12,425 bases of DNA from Planctomycetaceae bacterium (GTDB lineage Bacteria > Planctomycetota > Planctomycetia > Pirellulales > Thermoguttaceae), in assembly GCA_031256755.1 (NCBI GenBank), contig JAIRPZ010000049.1:1-12425 (forward strand), written 5' to 3'. The position numbers and the translations under genes are program-made. The notes beneath the pieces were generated by a model. That model did not search any database. It was given only the letters and a program-made list of their open reading frames with translations, and had not been told where the DNA came from. Of this stretch, positions 1-6,590 are shown piece by piece (the stretch's first letter is position 1; every line of letters begins with the position of its first letter).

Positions 1-80
1 GGCACTGACCGTCCGACAGAGAATGATTTTAACGGTTCTCCGTCCGGTTGACAAGTCCGTACCGGTGCAGACGGCGGGGG

Positions 81-130
81 AATCATTGATCATTGAAAAT
101 TGATAATTAGAAATACGCCCGTCCGGCAAG
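81..130 (+). repeat. Dispersed intergenic repeat, copy 1 (AT-rich module plus GC-rich core)
   Basis: An AT-rich stretch built from ATTGAT/ATTGATAATT units (about 81-110) is followed by the core GCCCGTCCGGCAAG at 117-130. The same order of modules recurs in + orientation at 6731-6785 and in - orientation at 5456-5497. The core recurs with only part of the AT module at 6625-6656 (-). All copies are intergenic. Nothing else recognisable lies in 1-178 apart from several short GTCCG words. Confidence 0.6.
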
Positions 131-178
131 AATCAACAGCAAAACACCATTTCTTTCATCCGCAATGCCGTTTTGCTC

Positions 179-207
179 TTGCTCTGATTTTCGGAAATGG
201 CTATTAT
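179..207 (+). promoter_or_regulatory. Weak sigma70-like promoter for the membrane methyltransferase gene
   Basis: TTGCTC (179-184) and TATTAT (202-207) are separated by 17 nt. The -10 matches consensus at 5 of 6 positions, but the -35 at only 3 of 6. A transcript would begin near 213, giving a leader of about 48 nt before the ATG at 261. Confidence 0.3.
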
Positions 208-260
208 TGCAGGGCAGCGGGTAAAAATCGTAAAAATCACAGAATCGGAGAACGTTGACG

Positions 261-1007
261 ATGCAGATGAATCAGGAAATGCAGAAACAGGGACGATGGC
301 TTTTTCGATGGCGGAGTTATCTGCCGCTGCTGTTTTTCGTCCTGTTTATACCGGCATTCCTCAATTATCACCACCCGCTTGGCAGTCATACCGCCGATTT
401 AATTTGGGAAAGCGTTTGCCTTTTCATCGGTTTATGCGGACTGGCTGTCCGCTGTTTGGTCATCGGTTACGCTCCGCAGCGGACATCAGGACGCAACACG
501 AAAGAACAAATTGCTGAAACACTGAATACAAAGGGAATGTATTCGCTGGTGCGCAATCCGCTTTATCTCGGTAATTTTTTGATGTGGTCGGCACCGGTTC
601 TTTTCTTTCATAGTTGCGGGTGGTGGCTTATCCTGATTTATGTTCTGGCATTCGTTCTCTATTATGAACGGATTATTATCACCGAAGAAACATTTTTGTT
701 TCAGAAATTCGGCGAGGATTACGCCCGCTGGGCATCGGAAACGCCTGCTTTTTTCCCGAAACGTTTGCGGTGGCAGAAGCCGGAACTTCCTTTTTCGTGG
801 AAAACGGTTGTCCGTCGGGAATATCATGGATTGTTCGGTTTGATTGCCGCCATGACAGCGGTCGAATTGACGGGTGAAATCTGTCTGCACCGCGAGTTTA
901 TCATTGACCCGGTCTGGCTGGTGATTTTCATTTTCGGTACGTGTTTTTACCTGACCGTCCGTTTCTTTGCAAAATGCACCAACATCCTCCACACCGAAGG
1001 ACGGTAA
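261..1007 (+). CDS. Membrane methyltransferase, isoprenylcysteine/phospholipid methyltransferase family
   Basis: This 248-residue integral membrane protein is a probable SAM-dependent methyltransferase. Hydrophobic segments lie near residues 20-34, 48-70, 104-138, 189-205 and 215-236. The family signature is clear: VRNPLYLGNFLMW at 97-109 (the R-[NH]-P-x-Y-x-G SAM-site motif), then a conserved E136 and FGEDYARW at 150-157, with TPAFFP at 161-166. The motif block is preceded by SGRNTKEQIAETLNT, which recalls the subset annotated as lipid A Kdo2 1-phosphate O-methyltransferase; that substrate is a guess. The last 70 or so residues add two membrane segments beyond the core. ATG 261 was chosen because GGAG (247-250) lies 10 nt upstream; a TTG at 255 is only 4 nt from it. 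The gene stands alone, with no close partner. Confidence 0.8.
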   Translation: MQMNQEMQKQGRWLFRWRSYLPLLFFVLFIPAFLNYHHPLGSHTADLIWESVCLFIGLCGLAVRCLVIGYAPQRTSGRNTKEQIAETLNTKGMYSLVRNPLYLGNFLMWSAPVLFFHSCGWWLILIYVLAFVLYYERIIITEETFLFQKFGEDYARWASETPAFFPKRLRWQKPELPFSWKTVVRREYHGLFGLIAAMTAVELTGEICLHREFIIDPVWLVIFIFGTCFYLTVRFFAKCTNILHTEGR

Positions 1008-1077
1008 AATATACAAATACCCGGTATCCGCTTCCGCAGCCGTCTCAAACCGTTCCCTGCCGCTGTCCGTAAAATTG

Positions 1078-1086
1078 TGGTATAAT
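1078..1086 (+). promoter_or_regulatory. Extended -10 promoter upstream of fabF
   Basis: TGGTATAAT (1078-1086) is a perfect TATAAT preceded by the extended -10 dinucleotide TG. No good -35 is found 16-18 nt upstream. Transcription would start near 1093, giving a leader of about 63 nt to the fabF ATG at 1156. Confidence 0.55.
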
Positions 1087-1155
1087 ACACAAAATTTGCT
1101 GCGTCATACCTGCGTAAATTTATTATTTTACCCTTCAGATTAGTCAAAAATTGCT

Positions 1156-2466
1156 ATGAATCGCCGCGTCGTCATTACAGGAATCGGTTTGGTCACGCCC
1201 CTCGGACACAATGTCGAAACCGTTTGGCAGAAACTGCTCACCGGTCAGTCCGGCGTGGGCAAAATTACCCTTTTCGATGCCGCTAACTTTCCAACCCGGA
1301 TCGCCGCCGAAGTCAAGGACTTTACCATGACCGACATCGGCGAAGAACCCGGAAAATGGAAACAACAAGACCGGCATACCAAGTTCGCCCTCGGTGCCGG
1401 TTTCAACGCCATGACCGATGCCGGTCTCTGGGACGGACAAAAAAAACAAAAAGCATTCCCCTACGATTCCGAGCGGATCGGCGTTTATACCGGTGCCGGC
1501 GAAGGACAGCAGGACTTCGGGCATTTTACCGAAATGGTACTTGCCGGTCTGGACAGCAAAGCCGACGGGACGTTCGATATGGGAAAGTTTATCGCCAAAG
1601 GACTTGAAATTCTCGATCCGATTCGGGAACTCGAACAAGAACCGAATATGCCGGCAGCCCATCTGGCAGCAATGTTCGAAGCATTCGGTCCCAATGTGAA
1701 TTGTTTAACGGCATGTGCGGCAAGCGCACAAGCCGTCGGCGAAGCCGCCCTGCTCATTAAACGGGACGAAGCGGACATCATGATCGCCGGCGGTGCGCAT
1801 TCGATGATTCATCCTTTCGGCGTAACCGGTTTCAATCTGCTGACCGCATTAAGCACCAACAATGATCATCCCCAACAGGCATCAAAACCGTTTGATAAAG
1901 AGCGGGACGGATTTATCCTCGGCGAAGGGGCTGCCGTTGTGATTCTGGAAGACCTCGGTCACGCCCGAAAACGGGGCGCAAAGATTTACGCCGAACTTGC
2001 CGGCTACGGAGCCACTTCCGACGCGTTCCGCATTACGGACATTCATCCCGAAGGACGCGGTGCCGTCGGCTGTATTACAAAAGCGTTGGAAGATGCCGGT
2101 CTGTCGATTGATGAAGTCGATTATATCAACGCTCACGGAACAAGTACGAATGTCAATGACCGGATCGAAACGCTGGCTATCAAAAAAGTGTTCGGCGAAA
2201 GAGCCTACAAAGTGCCGGTGTCGAGTACGAAAAGTATGACCGGACATTTAATCGCAGCGGCCGGTGCGAGCGAATTGATTTACTGCACGCTGGCGATTCG
2301 GGATAACATTTTGCCGCCGACCATAAATTATTCTGTTCCCGACCCGGAATGTGATTTGGATTACGTTCCGAATCAGGCGAGAAAAGCAAAGTGCGATGTT
2401 GCGATCAGCAACAGTTTCGGTTTCGGCGGACAAAACGTCACACTCGCTGTCAAACGCTTCCGATAA
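1156..2466 (+). CDS. fabF: Beta-ketoacyl-ACP synthase II (FabF-type)
   Basis: The enzyme condenses malonyl-ACP with a growing acyl-ACP in fatty acid elongation (cytoplasmic, thiolase fold). Diagnostic residues are visible: nucleophile Cys187 in LTACAAS, His327 in INAHGTST, Lys359 and His364 in SSTKSMTGH, and the glycine-rich ISNSFGFGGQN near 417-427. PFDKERDGFILGEGAA at 245-260 is also typical. At 436 aa it is about 20-25 residues longer than E. coli FabF; the extra length lies mainly at 120-170, before the active-site Cys. No acpP or other fab gene is adjacent, so a specialised KAS of a secondary pathway cannot be excluded, but the catalytic set is that of a condensing KAS. No Shine-Dalgarno is evident at ATG 1156. 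It converges on the TPR gene with a 66-nt gap and no visible terminator. Confidence 0.9.
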   Translation: MNRRVVITGIGLVTPLGHNVETVWQKLLTGQSGVGKITLFDAANFPTRIAAEVKDFTMTDIGEEPGKWKQQDRHTKFALGAGFNAMTDAGLWDGQKKQKAFPYDSERIGVYTGAGEGQQDFGHFTEMVLAGLDSKADGTFDMGKFIAKGLEILDPIRELEQEPNMPAAHLAAMFEAFGPNVNCLTACAASAQAVGEAALLIKRDEADIMIAGGAHSMIHPFGVTGFNLLTALSTNNDHPQQASKPFDKERDGFILGEGAAVVILEDLGHARKRGAKIYAELAGYGATSDAFRITDIHPEGRGAVGCITKALEDAGLSIDEVDYINAHGTSTNVNDRIETLAIKKVFGERAYKVPVSSTKSMTGHLIAAAGASELIYCTLAIRDNILPPTINYSVPDPECDLDYVPNQARKAKCDVAISNSFGFGGQNVTLAVKRFR

Positions 2467-2532
2467 CGGACAATGGACAGACAACAGCCAACAGCGGGAA
2501 CAAACAACAAACAGGGGGAGTTCCGCCGCTGT

Positions 2533-3963
2533 TCAGCGAACCGGCTGCGGTGTTTCCCGAACTTGTATGTCCCGATCTGTCCGCTTAAACGGATTGACCG
2601 GAAATCCGATGATCGGCGGCACATCCGGCAGTCCTTTGATCTGTTCCATCCGTATCCGTGCCATTTCGGCAAACTTTGTCTGCGGATATTCGGCAGTCAG
2701 TTTTTCATAGTATAACTTTGCCGAACCGTAATGCCGTTTTTTAATGTCGTAAAACTGCCCCATAGCCCAAAGTTGTTCGGCTTTATTGGTCAGAATATCT
2801 TCTTTTAATCCCAGCACATCCTGTTTTTCCTGCGCCGGTAATTCTTTGTTGAACTGCTGGAGCGTCATGTCCGCCAGTTTTGCGGCTTCCTCCAAGGATT
2901 TACTCGGATGTTCCGCACCCATATACGCCCGTGTCCGGGCATATAATTCGTTTTTGTACGCATTGGCAAGATGTTTGCTTAACGGATAATCCTCGCGCAG
3001 CCGCTGATAATAAAAAGCGGCTTGGTTAAAATTGTCGTCTCCCTGATATTTTCCCCGTTTCAGGTAAGCCGTTGCCAATGCCATCAGTGCGTCGTCCGAA
3101 ACCGGACCGTTCGGATCGTTGAGAAAAATGGTTTCATACGTTTTTTTGGCATAGCCGAAAGTATCGTAATTCGGCAGCGATTTATCGCCGAAATGCAGTC
3201 CTGTTTTTCCTTTTTCAAATTCGGATTCCCAATACTGGGCGATTTTGAAAAGACGGCGGACATCGCTGTCGACATATTTGGAATGGCGGTATTTGATGAC
3301 TAATTTTTGATACATTGCCATGGCATTCGGATAATCATCGGCGAAGAAATAACATTCGCCGGCAAGGTGCAGGGCATCTTCTTCGATGAGGGAATCCGGG
3401 GCGCGTTTGGCGGCTTCGGTAAAATGTTTGGCGGCTTCAAGACATTTTTTTTGATCTTTCAGTTCCGGGTTTGACTGTAAGATTTCGCGTCCTTTTTTCA
3501 GGGATTCGGCGGCTTTGGCTTCATCGGGACCGAGACCGGCCATATCGCGGAATTTCGCGGCAAAATTGACCGGATCGAGAACCGACCAATCGAATTTTTT
3601 CTTTTCGTCTTCTTTTTCCCAATCGAAGACCGGTTCGCTGTGATAGACCTTATTGGAGACCCTGTCGTAACCTGTCTGACGGATTATCTCTTGTTCGACG
3701 GTTTGTTTTTGCTTGCGGTCTGCCAGCGGACCTGCCCAGTGGGAGAGCGGTTTCAGATAGCCCGGTGCGTTTTCCCGGCTTGCTGTTGCTAATTCTTTGC
3801 GGCGTTCCTGATCTTCGGCAAAAGACGAAGCCGCAGCGGACGGCGGTTCGGGAAGCGGCAGGGCTGCCGGTATCGGATTGACGACGGAAAAGGGGTCTTC
3901 GGCAGGCATTTGTCCGAAACACACCGCTGAAATCAGGAAATAAATAACAATGACAGTCCGCAT
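2533..3963 (-). CDS. Exported TPR protein, BamD/YbgF-like
   Basis: This 476-residue protein begins with a signal peptide (MRTVIVIYFLISAVCFGQ, cleavage probably around residues 17-20) and a Pro/Ala-rich linker (28-50). A charged helical stretch (110-165) follows, then at least four TPR-like helix pairs near 175-228 (ALHLAGECYFFADDYPNAMA), 268-302, 312-345 and 392-432. The repeats follow the 'Y..l...YP.SKYA' pattern of BamD-type TPR proteins, suggesting a role in periplasmic or outer-membrane assembly; the exact function cannot be read. There is no proper lipobox (the only candidate is SAVC), unlike true BamD. The frame stays open back to 4092, but the start at 3963 is preferred: it begins the signal peptide and lies 38 nt downstream of the predicted transcription start, which would exclude a start at 4092. 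No SD sequence is seen. Confidence 0.75.
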   Translation of the reverse strand: MRTVIVIYFLISAVCFGQMPAEDPFSVVNPIPAALPLPEPPSAAASSFAEDQERRKELATASRENAPGYLKPLSHWAGPLADRKQKQTVEQEIIRQTGYDRVSNKVYHSEPVFDWEKEDEKKKFDWSVLDPVNFAAKFRDMAGLGPDEAKAAESLKKGREILQSNPELKDQKKCLEAAKHFTEAAKRAPDSLIEEDALHLAGECYFFADDYPNAMAMYQKLVIKYRHSKYVDSDVRRLFKIAQYWESEFEKGKTGLHFGDKSLPNYDTFGYAKKTYETIFLNDPNGPVSDDALMALATAYLKRGKYQGDDNFNQAAFYYQRLREDYPLSKHLANAYKNELYARTRAYMGAEHPSKSLEEAAKLADMTLQQFNKELPAQEKQDVLGLKEDILTNKAEQLWAMGQFYDIKKRHYGSAKLYYEKLTAEYPQTKFAEMARIRMEQIKGLPDVPPIIGFPVNPFKRTDRDIQVRETPQPVR

Positions 3964-4007
3964 GGAATTCACAAATGAGATAGGCGTAATGCAGGAAGAC
4001 CGGCGTG

Positions 4008-4036
4008 ATTCTATGAATTTTTGTCTTTGCAGACAA
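4008..4036 (-). promoter_or_regulatory. Sigma70-like promoter for the exported TPR gene
   Basis: On the minus strand, TTGTCT (4036-4031) is 17 nt from TAGAAT (4013-4008), with start expected near 4001 and a 38-nt leader to the ATG at 3963. The -35 hexamer is one arm of a small 6-bp inverted repeat (TTGTCT-ttgc-AGACAA, 4021-4036), which could be an operator or coincidence. Confidence 0.5.
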
Positions 4037-4121
4037 GAGCAGTTTGCCGTCCGCAGCAAGATTAAGTGTCTGATGCGGATTGGTCTCTTCACTCTTATTC
4101 TGTCTCACCCGCCGATCGGAC

Positions 4122-4149
4122 TTGACAGGAACTATTTTGTCTGTAGAAT
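4122..4149 (+). promoter_or_regulatory. Strong sigma70-like promoter for the FeoA-domain gene
   Basis: TTGACA (4122-4127, perfect) is separated by 16 nt from TAGAAT (4144-4149, 5 of 6). Transcription would start near 4156 and give a 36-nt leader to the ATG at 4192. With the minus-strand promoter at 4008-4036 it forms a divergent arrangement. No Fur-type 19-bp palindrome was recognised here. Confidence 0.65.
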
Positions 4150-4191
4150 GTTCCGATCATAGAATTTGTTTCTTTTTCAAAACTATTATCG

Positions 4192-4461
4192 ATGCTGCCT
4201 GTACAAGATATTGAACGGGGATTCCGTTCCGGTAAAACCGGTTTTCTTCACGGTTTTCCCTGCGGACAAAGCGGAACTATTGTGGAAATGCCGGTCGAAC
4301 CGGAACTGCAAGGGTGTCTTATGGGGATGGGACTGTTTGCCGGTACGCGGTTCCATTTGATCCGGGGCGGCATCTCTCAACTCCCTTTTTTGCTCGCTGT
4401 CGGCGAAACCAGAATTGCGGTCGATGCAGAAATTGCCAAACGAATCGTTGTCGAAGCCTAA
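4192..4461 (+). CDS. Stand-alone FeoA-domain protein
   Basis: This 89-residue cytoplasmic protein has the outline of the FeoA SH3-like domain. A turn with GQSGTIVEMP (25-34) is followed by LMGMGLFAGTRFHLI (43-57), which matches the 'L..mGl..G..v.vi' core. LLAVGETRIAVDAEIAKRIVVE (67-88) matches the closing 'v.v.g..iaL....A..I.V' strand and helix. In the Feo system FeoA assists the ferrous-iron permease FeoB; the same fold also forms the C-terminal domain of DtxR-type regulators. No feoB or feoC lies downstream (the next gene is panB) or elsewhere in the window, so iron transport is not assured. ATG 4192 lies shortly after a strong promoter. No SD is visible in the short leader. Confidence 0.72.
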   Translation: MLPVQDIERGFRSGKTGFLHGFPCGQSGTIVEMPVEPELQGCLMGMGLFAGTRFHLIRGGISQLPFLLAVGETRIAVDAEIAKRIVVEA

Positions 4462-4485
4462 ATTGACGGAAAGTAAAAATACAGC

Positions 4486-4514
4486 GATGCTGCCGTGCTG
4501 CTGCGGGCGGCATC
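4486..4514 (+). terminator. Possible hairpin after the FeoA-domain gene
   Basis: GATGCTGCC (4486-4494) pairs with GGCGGCATC (4506-4514) over 9 bp including one G-U, with an 11-nt loop. It lies 24 nt after the feoA-type stop codon, but the following bases are TTGACAG rather than a T-run. A terminator role is therefore uncertain; it may instead be leader structure or chance. Confidence 0.25.
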
Positions 4515-4542
4515 TTGACAGACGGCGTTTGCTGGCGACAAT
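4515..4542 (+). promoter_or_regulatory. Candidate promoter for panB
   Basis: TTGACA (4515-4520, perfect) lies 16 nt from GACAAT (4537-4542, 4 of 6). The predicted transcript would start near 4549, leaving about 47 nt before the panB ATG at 4596. The -35 directly abuts the hairpin at 4486-4514. Confidence 0.4.
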
Positions 4543-4595
4543 GAACGGAATATTCTGCCGGACAACTGCCGGAACCGTTATCCTTAATTGTTATT

Positions 4596-5420
4596 ATGCC
4601 GCAACTGACACCGCTGAAAATTAAATCTTTCAAGAAAGAAGGACGGAAAATCGTGACGCTGACCGCTTATGATTATCCGAGTGCGAAAATTCTCGATACG
4701 GCAGGTATTGACATATTGCTCGTCGGCGATAGTGTCGGGAATACGGTACAAGGCAAAACCACGACGCTGCCCGTAACATTAGAGGAAATGATTTATCATA
4801 CTGAAATGGTTGCCCGGGCGGCACAGAACGCATTGGTTGTTGCAGATTTTCCGTTTCCTTATTGTCAACTCGGTGCAGGCGAAGCAGTGCGTGCCGGTTC
4901 CCGAATTCTGAAAGAGACGCTTGCCGGTGCGGTGAAATTTGAGGGGGGGGAAAAACGGGCGGAAACGATTGCCGCTTTAACTGAAGCCGGAATCCCTGTG
5001 CTTGCCCACTGCGGTTTGTGTCCGCAGGAAATCAAACAGTCCGGCGGTTTTTTTGTACAGCGGGAGAGCGAGCGGGAACAACTTTTTCGGGATTTGCGTG
5101 CTGTCGAATCGGCGGGTGCTTTTGCCGTTGTTTTGGAATGTGTCGAAGAAGAATTGGCAAAAGAGGCGACGCAACTCGTGTCGATTCCGACCATTGGTAT
5201 CGGCTCCGGTGTGCATTGCGACGGACAGGTACTCGTGTTTCACGATGTTTTCGGCTACACACCGGTACCGGGCAAGCCGCTCAAACATGCAAAACGGTAT
5301 TCCGATTTGAATGCCATTCTGACGATTGCGGCACAATGTTATGCCCAAGATGTCCGCAACGGAGAATTTCCTGATGATGCACATTCGTTCAAGGGGGCTG
5401 CAAAAAAGACCGCCGAATAA
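4596..5420 (+). CDS. panB: 3-methyl-2-oxobutanoate hydroxymethyltransferase (ketopantoate hydroxymethyltransferase)
   Basis: PanB transfers a hydroxymethyl group from methylene-tetrahydrofolate to alpha-ketoisovalerate, making ketopantoate, the first committed step to pantothenate and CoA. The 274-aa length fits the family. Visible landmarks are LTAYDYPSAKI (22-32), LVGDSVGN with metal ligand Asp45, VADFPF with Asp84, KFEGGEK with Lys114 and Glu116, and LECV with Glu181, at nearly the same numbering as in E. coli PanB. IGIGSG (200-205) and DGQVLVFHDVFG (209-220) complete the barrel. The usual GHLGLTPQ segment reads AHCGLCPQ here (137-144), a mild divergence. panC and panD are not adjacent. 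No SD is seen at ATG 4596. Codons 117-118 lie in a run of eight G (4943-4950), just after the metal ligand. Confidence 0.93.
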   Translation: MPQLTPLKIKSFKKEGRKIVTLTAYDYPSAKILDTAGIDILLVGDSVGNTVQGKTTTLPVTLEEMIYHTEMVARAAQNALVVADFPFPYCQLGAGEAVRAGSRILKETLAGAVKFEGGEKRAETIAALTEAGIPVLAHCGLCPQEIKQSGGFFVQRESEREQLFRDLRAVESAGAFAVVLECVEEELAKEATQLVSIPTIGIGSGVHCDGQVLVFHDVFGYTPVPGKPLKHAKRYSDLNAILTIAAQCYAQDVRNGEFPDDAHSFKGAAKKTAE

Positions 5421-5432
5421 ATTTGAATAAAA

Positions 5433-5452
5433 CGGCGGGCAAATGCCTGCCG
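5433..5452 (+). terminator. Possible terminator hairpin after panB
   Basis: CGGCGGGCA (5433-5441) pairs with TGCCTGCCG (5444-5452) over up to 9 bp with one G-U, starting 13 nt after the panB stop. The next T-rich stretch (TATTTTTAATT) begins only about 18 nt later and belongs to a dispersed repeat, so this is not a textbook intrinsic terminator. Confidence 0.3.
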
Positions 5453-5455
5453 GTG

Positions 5456-5497
5456 CTTGCCGCACGGGTATATTTTTAATTGACAATTGATAATTAG
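5456..5497 (-). repeat. Dispersed intergenic repeat, copy 2 (inverted orientation)
   Basis: Read on the minus strand, this has an AT-rich module with ATTATCAATT and AATTAAAAATATA followed by CCCGTGCGGCAAG. It matches the copy at 6731-6785 with only a few differences (GTCCGG there, GTGCGG here). It directly joins the GC-rich CTGC/GTCT hairpin repeat that starts at 5496. Confidence 0.6.
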
Positions 5498-5567
5498 TTT
5501 GCAGACCGCAGATTGCCGACGGCAACAAGAGAGAAATTTTTCTGCTGCGGTCTGCCGTCTGCAAACT
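5496..5567. repeat. Imperfect inverted repeat (hairpin) just downstream of rpn
   Basis: AGTTTGCAGAC (5496-5506) is the exact reverse complement of GTCTGCAAACT (5557-5567). CGCAG (5507-5511) matches CTGCG (5545-5549) after a 7-nt deletion in the left arm. The structure sits between the ends of convergent panB and rpn and could also help end transcription from either side. Its right arm contains the left copy of the 22-bp repeat that brackets rpn. Confidence 0.6.
5543..5564 (+). repeat. Left copy of a perfect 22-bp inverted repeat bracketing rpn
   Basis: The segment begins TGCTGCGGTCTGCC and is the exact reverse complement of 6527-6548. It begins 14 nt beyond the rpn stop codon, and with its partner defines a unit of about 1.0 kb (5543-6548) containing only the rpn gene. 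No target-site duplication was found by eye. Confidence 0.7.
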
Positions 5568-5577
5568 GCCGTCTTTC

Positions 5578-6450
5578 TTACAGCCGCTCGATTTCCGCCG
5601 CAGGAAGTCCGGTTGCGGCTGCAATATCCGCAAGAGATAAACCCATACCTTTAAGATTCCGCGCCACTTCGGCGGCTTTTTTCGCCTCGCCTTCGGCTAA
5701 TCCTTCGGCTTTGCCCTTTGCCTCGCCTTCCCTTCTTGCCGTTTCGACAACGTTGACGTTGTCCCGATACGCCATCAAATCCCGCTGATATTGCTCCTGC
5801 AACAATGGCGACAGCCGGTAATACTCCGCCTCCGAAAACGCCTTTTCAAAAACCGGCTCGCGAAGGATTGACGGTATCTCGTCAAAATCCTCCAAATTTT
5901 TCAAGAAGTACATCCACTTGTCCTTCCGCGTCTTCAATTCCGGCTCCGTTAAACTGAACAGCGGCATCTGCAAGAAGACCATCTTTAATTTGTCCAGAAA
6001 CTCTTCGCCGTCTTGGTCTTTCAGCGACACAAGCCGGTAAATCTTCTGTTTTTCTTCATCTTCGTCATAAGTGAAGTTCAATACCGCCACCAGATAAACC
6101 GGATTCAGGTTGAAATCCCAGTCACCTTTTTGCGCTTGCCGCTGTATCGGAAACGACAGGTAAAACAACGCCCGGTCTTTGAAATACTTCTGGCGTGCTT
6201 TCTGCATTTCGACAGTGAATTGCTCATTATGTTCGCCGGTGCAGGCGATGTCGAAAATAGCTTTGCGGTCAACGTTGTTGTCCGGCAGTTGTTCGGGGTT
6301 GCGGAAGGTTAAACTGACGATTTTGCTTTTCAGCGGCAAAACGGCGTTCAGGAAGTCGATGAGCAAGTCCTTATTCGCCTCTTCGCCGAACAACTTCTCG
6401 AACCCGAAATCGGTGTAGGGATTGATATAACGGATAGTTTTGTCATTCAT
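5578..6450 (-). CDS. Rpn family recombination-promoting nuclease / putative transposase (PD-(D/E)XK)
   Basis: This 290-residue protein belongs to the PD-(D/E)XK 'nuclease family transposase' group. In E. coli the Rpn proteins promote RecA-independent recombination and cleave DNA. Family marks: NPYTDFGFEKLFG at 10-22, with DLLIDFLNAVLP after it; catalytic Asp67 in RKAIFDIAC; and Glu81/Gln83 in VEMQ, the E-x-Q variant of the active site. DRALFYLSF (92-100) is also characteristic. The C-terminus has a charged EGEAKGKAEGLAEGEAKK segment, then a short helical domain (SLADIAAATGLPAAEIERL), as is usual in the family. An upstream in-frame extension to 6588 was rejected because it would translate repeat DNA; MNDKTIRYINPYTDFGF is the normal N-terminus. 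The gene has no operon partner and lies between inverted and dispersed repeats. Confidence 0.88.
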   Translation of the reverse strand: MNDKTIRYINPYTDFGFEKLFGEEANKDLLIDFLNAVLPLKSKIVSLTFRNPEQLPDNNVDRKAIFDIACTGEHNEQFTVEMQKARQKYFKDRALFYLSFPIQRQAQKGDWDFNLNPVYLVAVLNFTYDEDEEKQKIYRLVSLKDQDGEEFLDKLKMVFLQMPLFSLTEPELKTRKDKWMYFLKNLEDFDEIPSILREPVFEKAFSEAEYYRLSPLLQEQYQRDLMAYRDNVNVVETARREGEAKGKAEGLAEGEAKKAAEVARNLKGMGLSLADIAAATGLPAAEIERL

Positions 6451-6526
6451 AGCAGATTCGCCTTTACATGTATAGGACTGTATTATTTTAGCAGATTTGA
6501 ACGGAAAAAAGAAGGAAGTTTGCAGA

Positions 6527-6548
6527 TTGCAGACGGCAGACCGCAGCA
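6527..6548 (-). repeat. Right copy of the 22-bp inverted repeat bracketing rpn
   Basis: It is the exact reverse complement of 5543-5564 and lies 77 nt upstream of the rpn start. It is the 3' part of a 38-nt block (6517-6554, AGTTTGCAG...CAAGAGAG). That block also resembles, in direct orientation, the start of the 5496-5533 block (TTTGCAGA...CAAGAGAG). Confidence 0.7.
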
Positions 6549-6590
6549 AGAGAGCGGCGGGCATACGTTCTCCTTTTGTTTTGGACAATT

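Noticed and set aside
1144..1781. Long minus-strand open frames across fabF
   Set aside because: These are antisense shadows of a strongly coding gene with all FabF active-site motifs on the plus strand.
3964..4092. Longer N-terminus for the exported TPR protein
   Set aside because: It would place 43 residues in front of an obvious signal peptide and begin upstream of the predicted transcription start near 4001.
4462..4595. A decayed feoB after the FeoA-domain gene
   Set aside because: The gap is only 134 nt, shows no FeoB G-protein motif remnants in any frame and holds a TTGACA-type promoter.
4415..4624. Open frame overlapping the end of the FeoA-domain gene and the start of panB
   Set aside because: It overlaps two recognised genes in another frame, and its product looks like no protein family; the 4462-4595 gap is better explained as a promoter and leader.
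6451..6588. In-frame N-terminal extension of the rpn gene on the minus strand
   Set aside because: The extension would translate the 22-bp inverted repeat and AT-rich leader into a low-similarity peptide; the family N-terminus begins at MNDKTIRYINPYTDFGF (start 6450).
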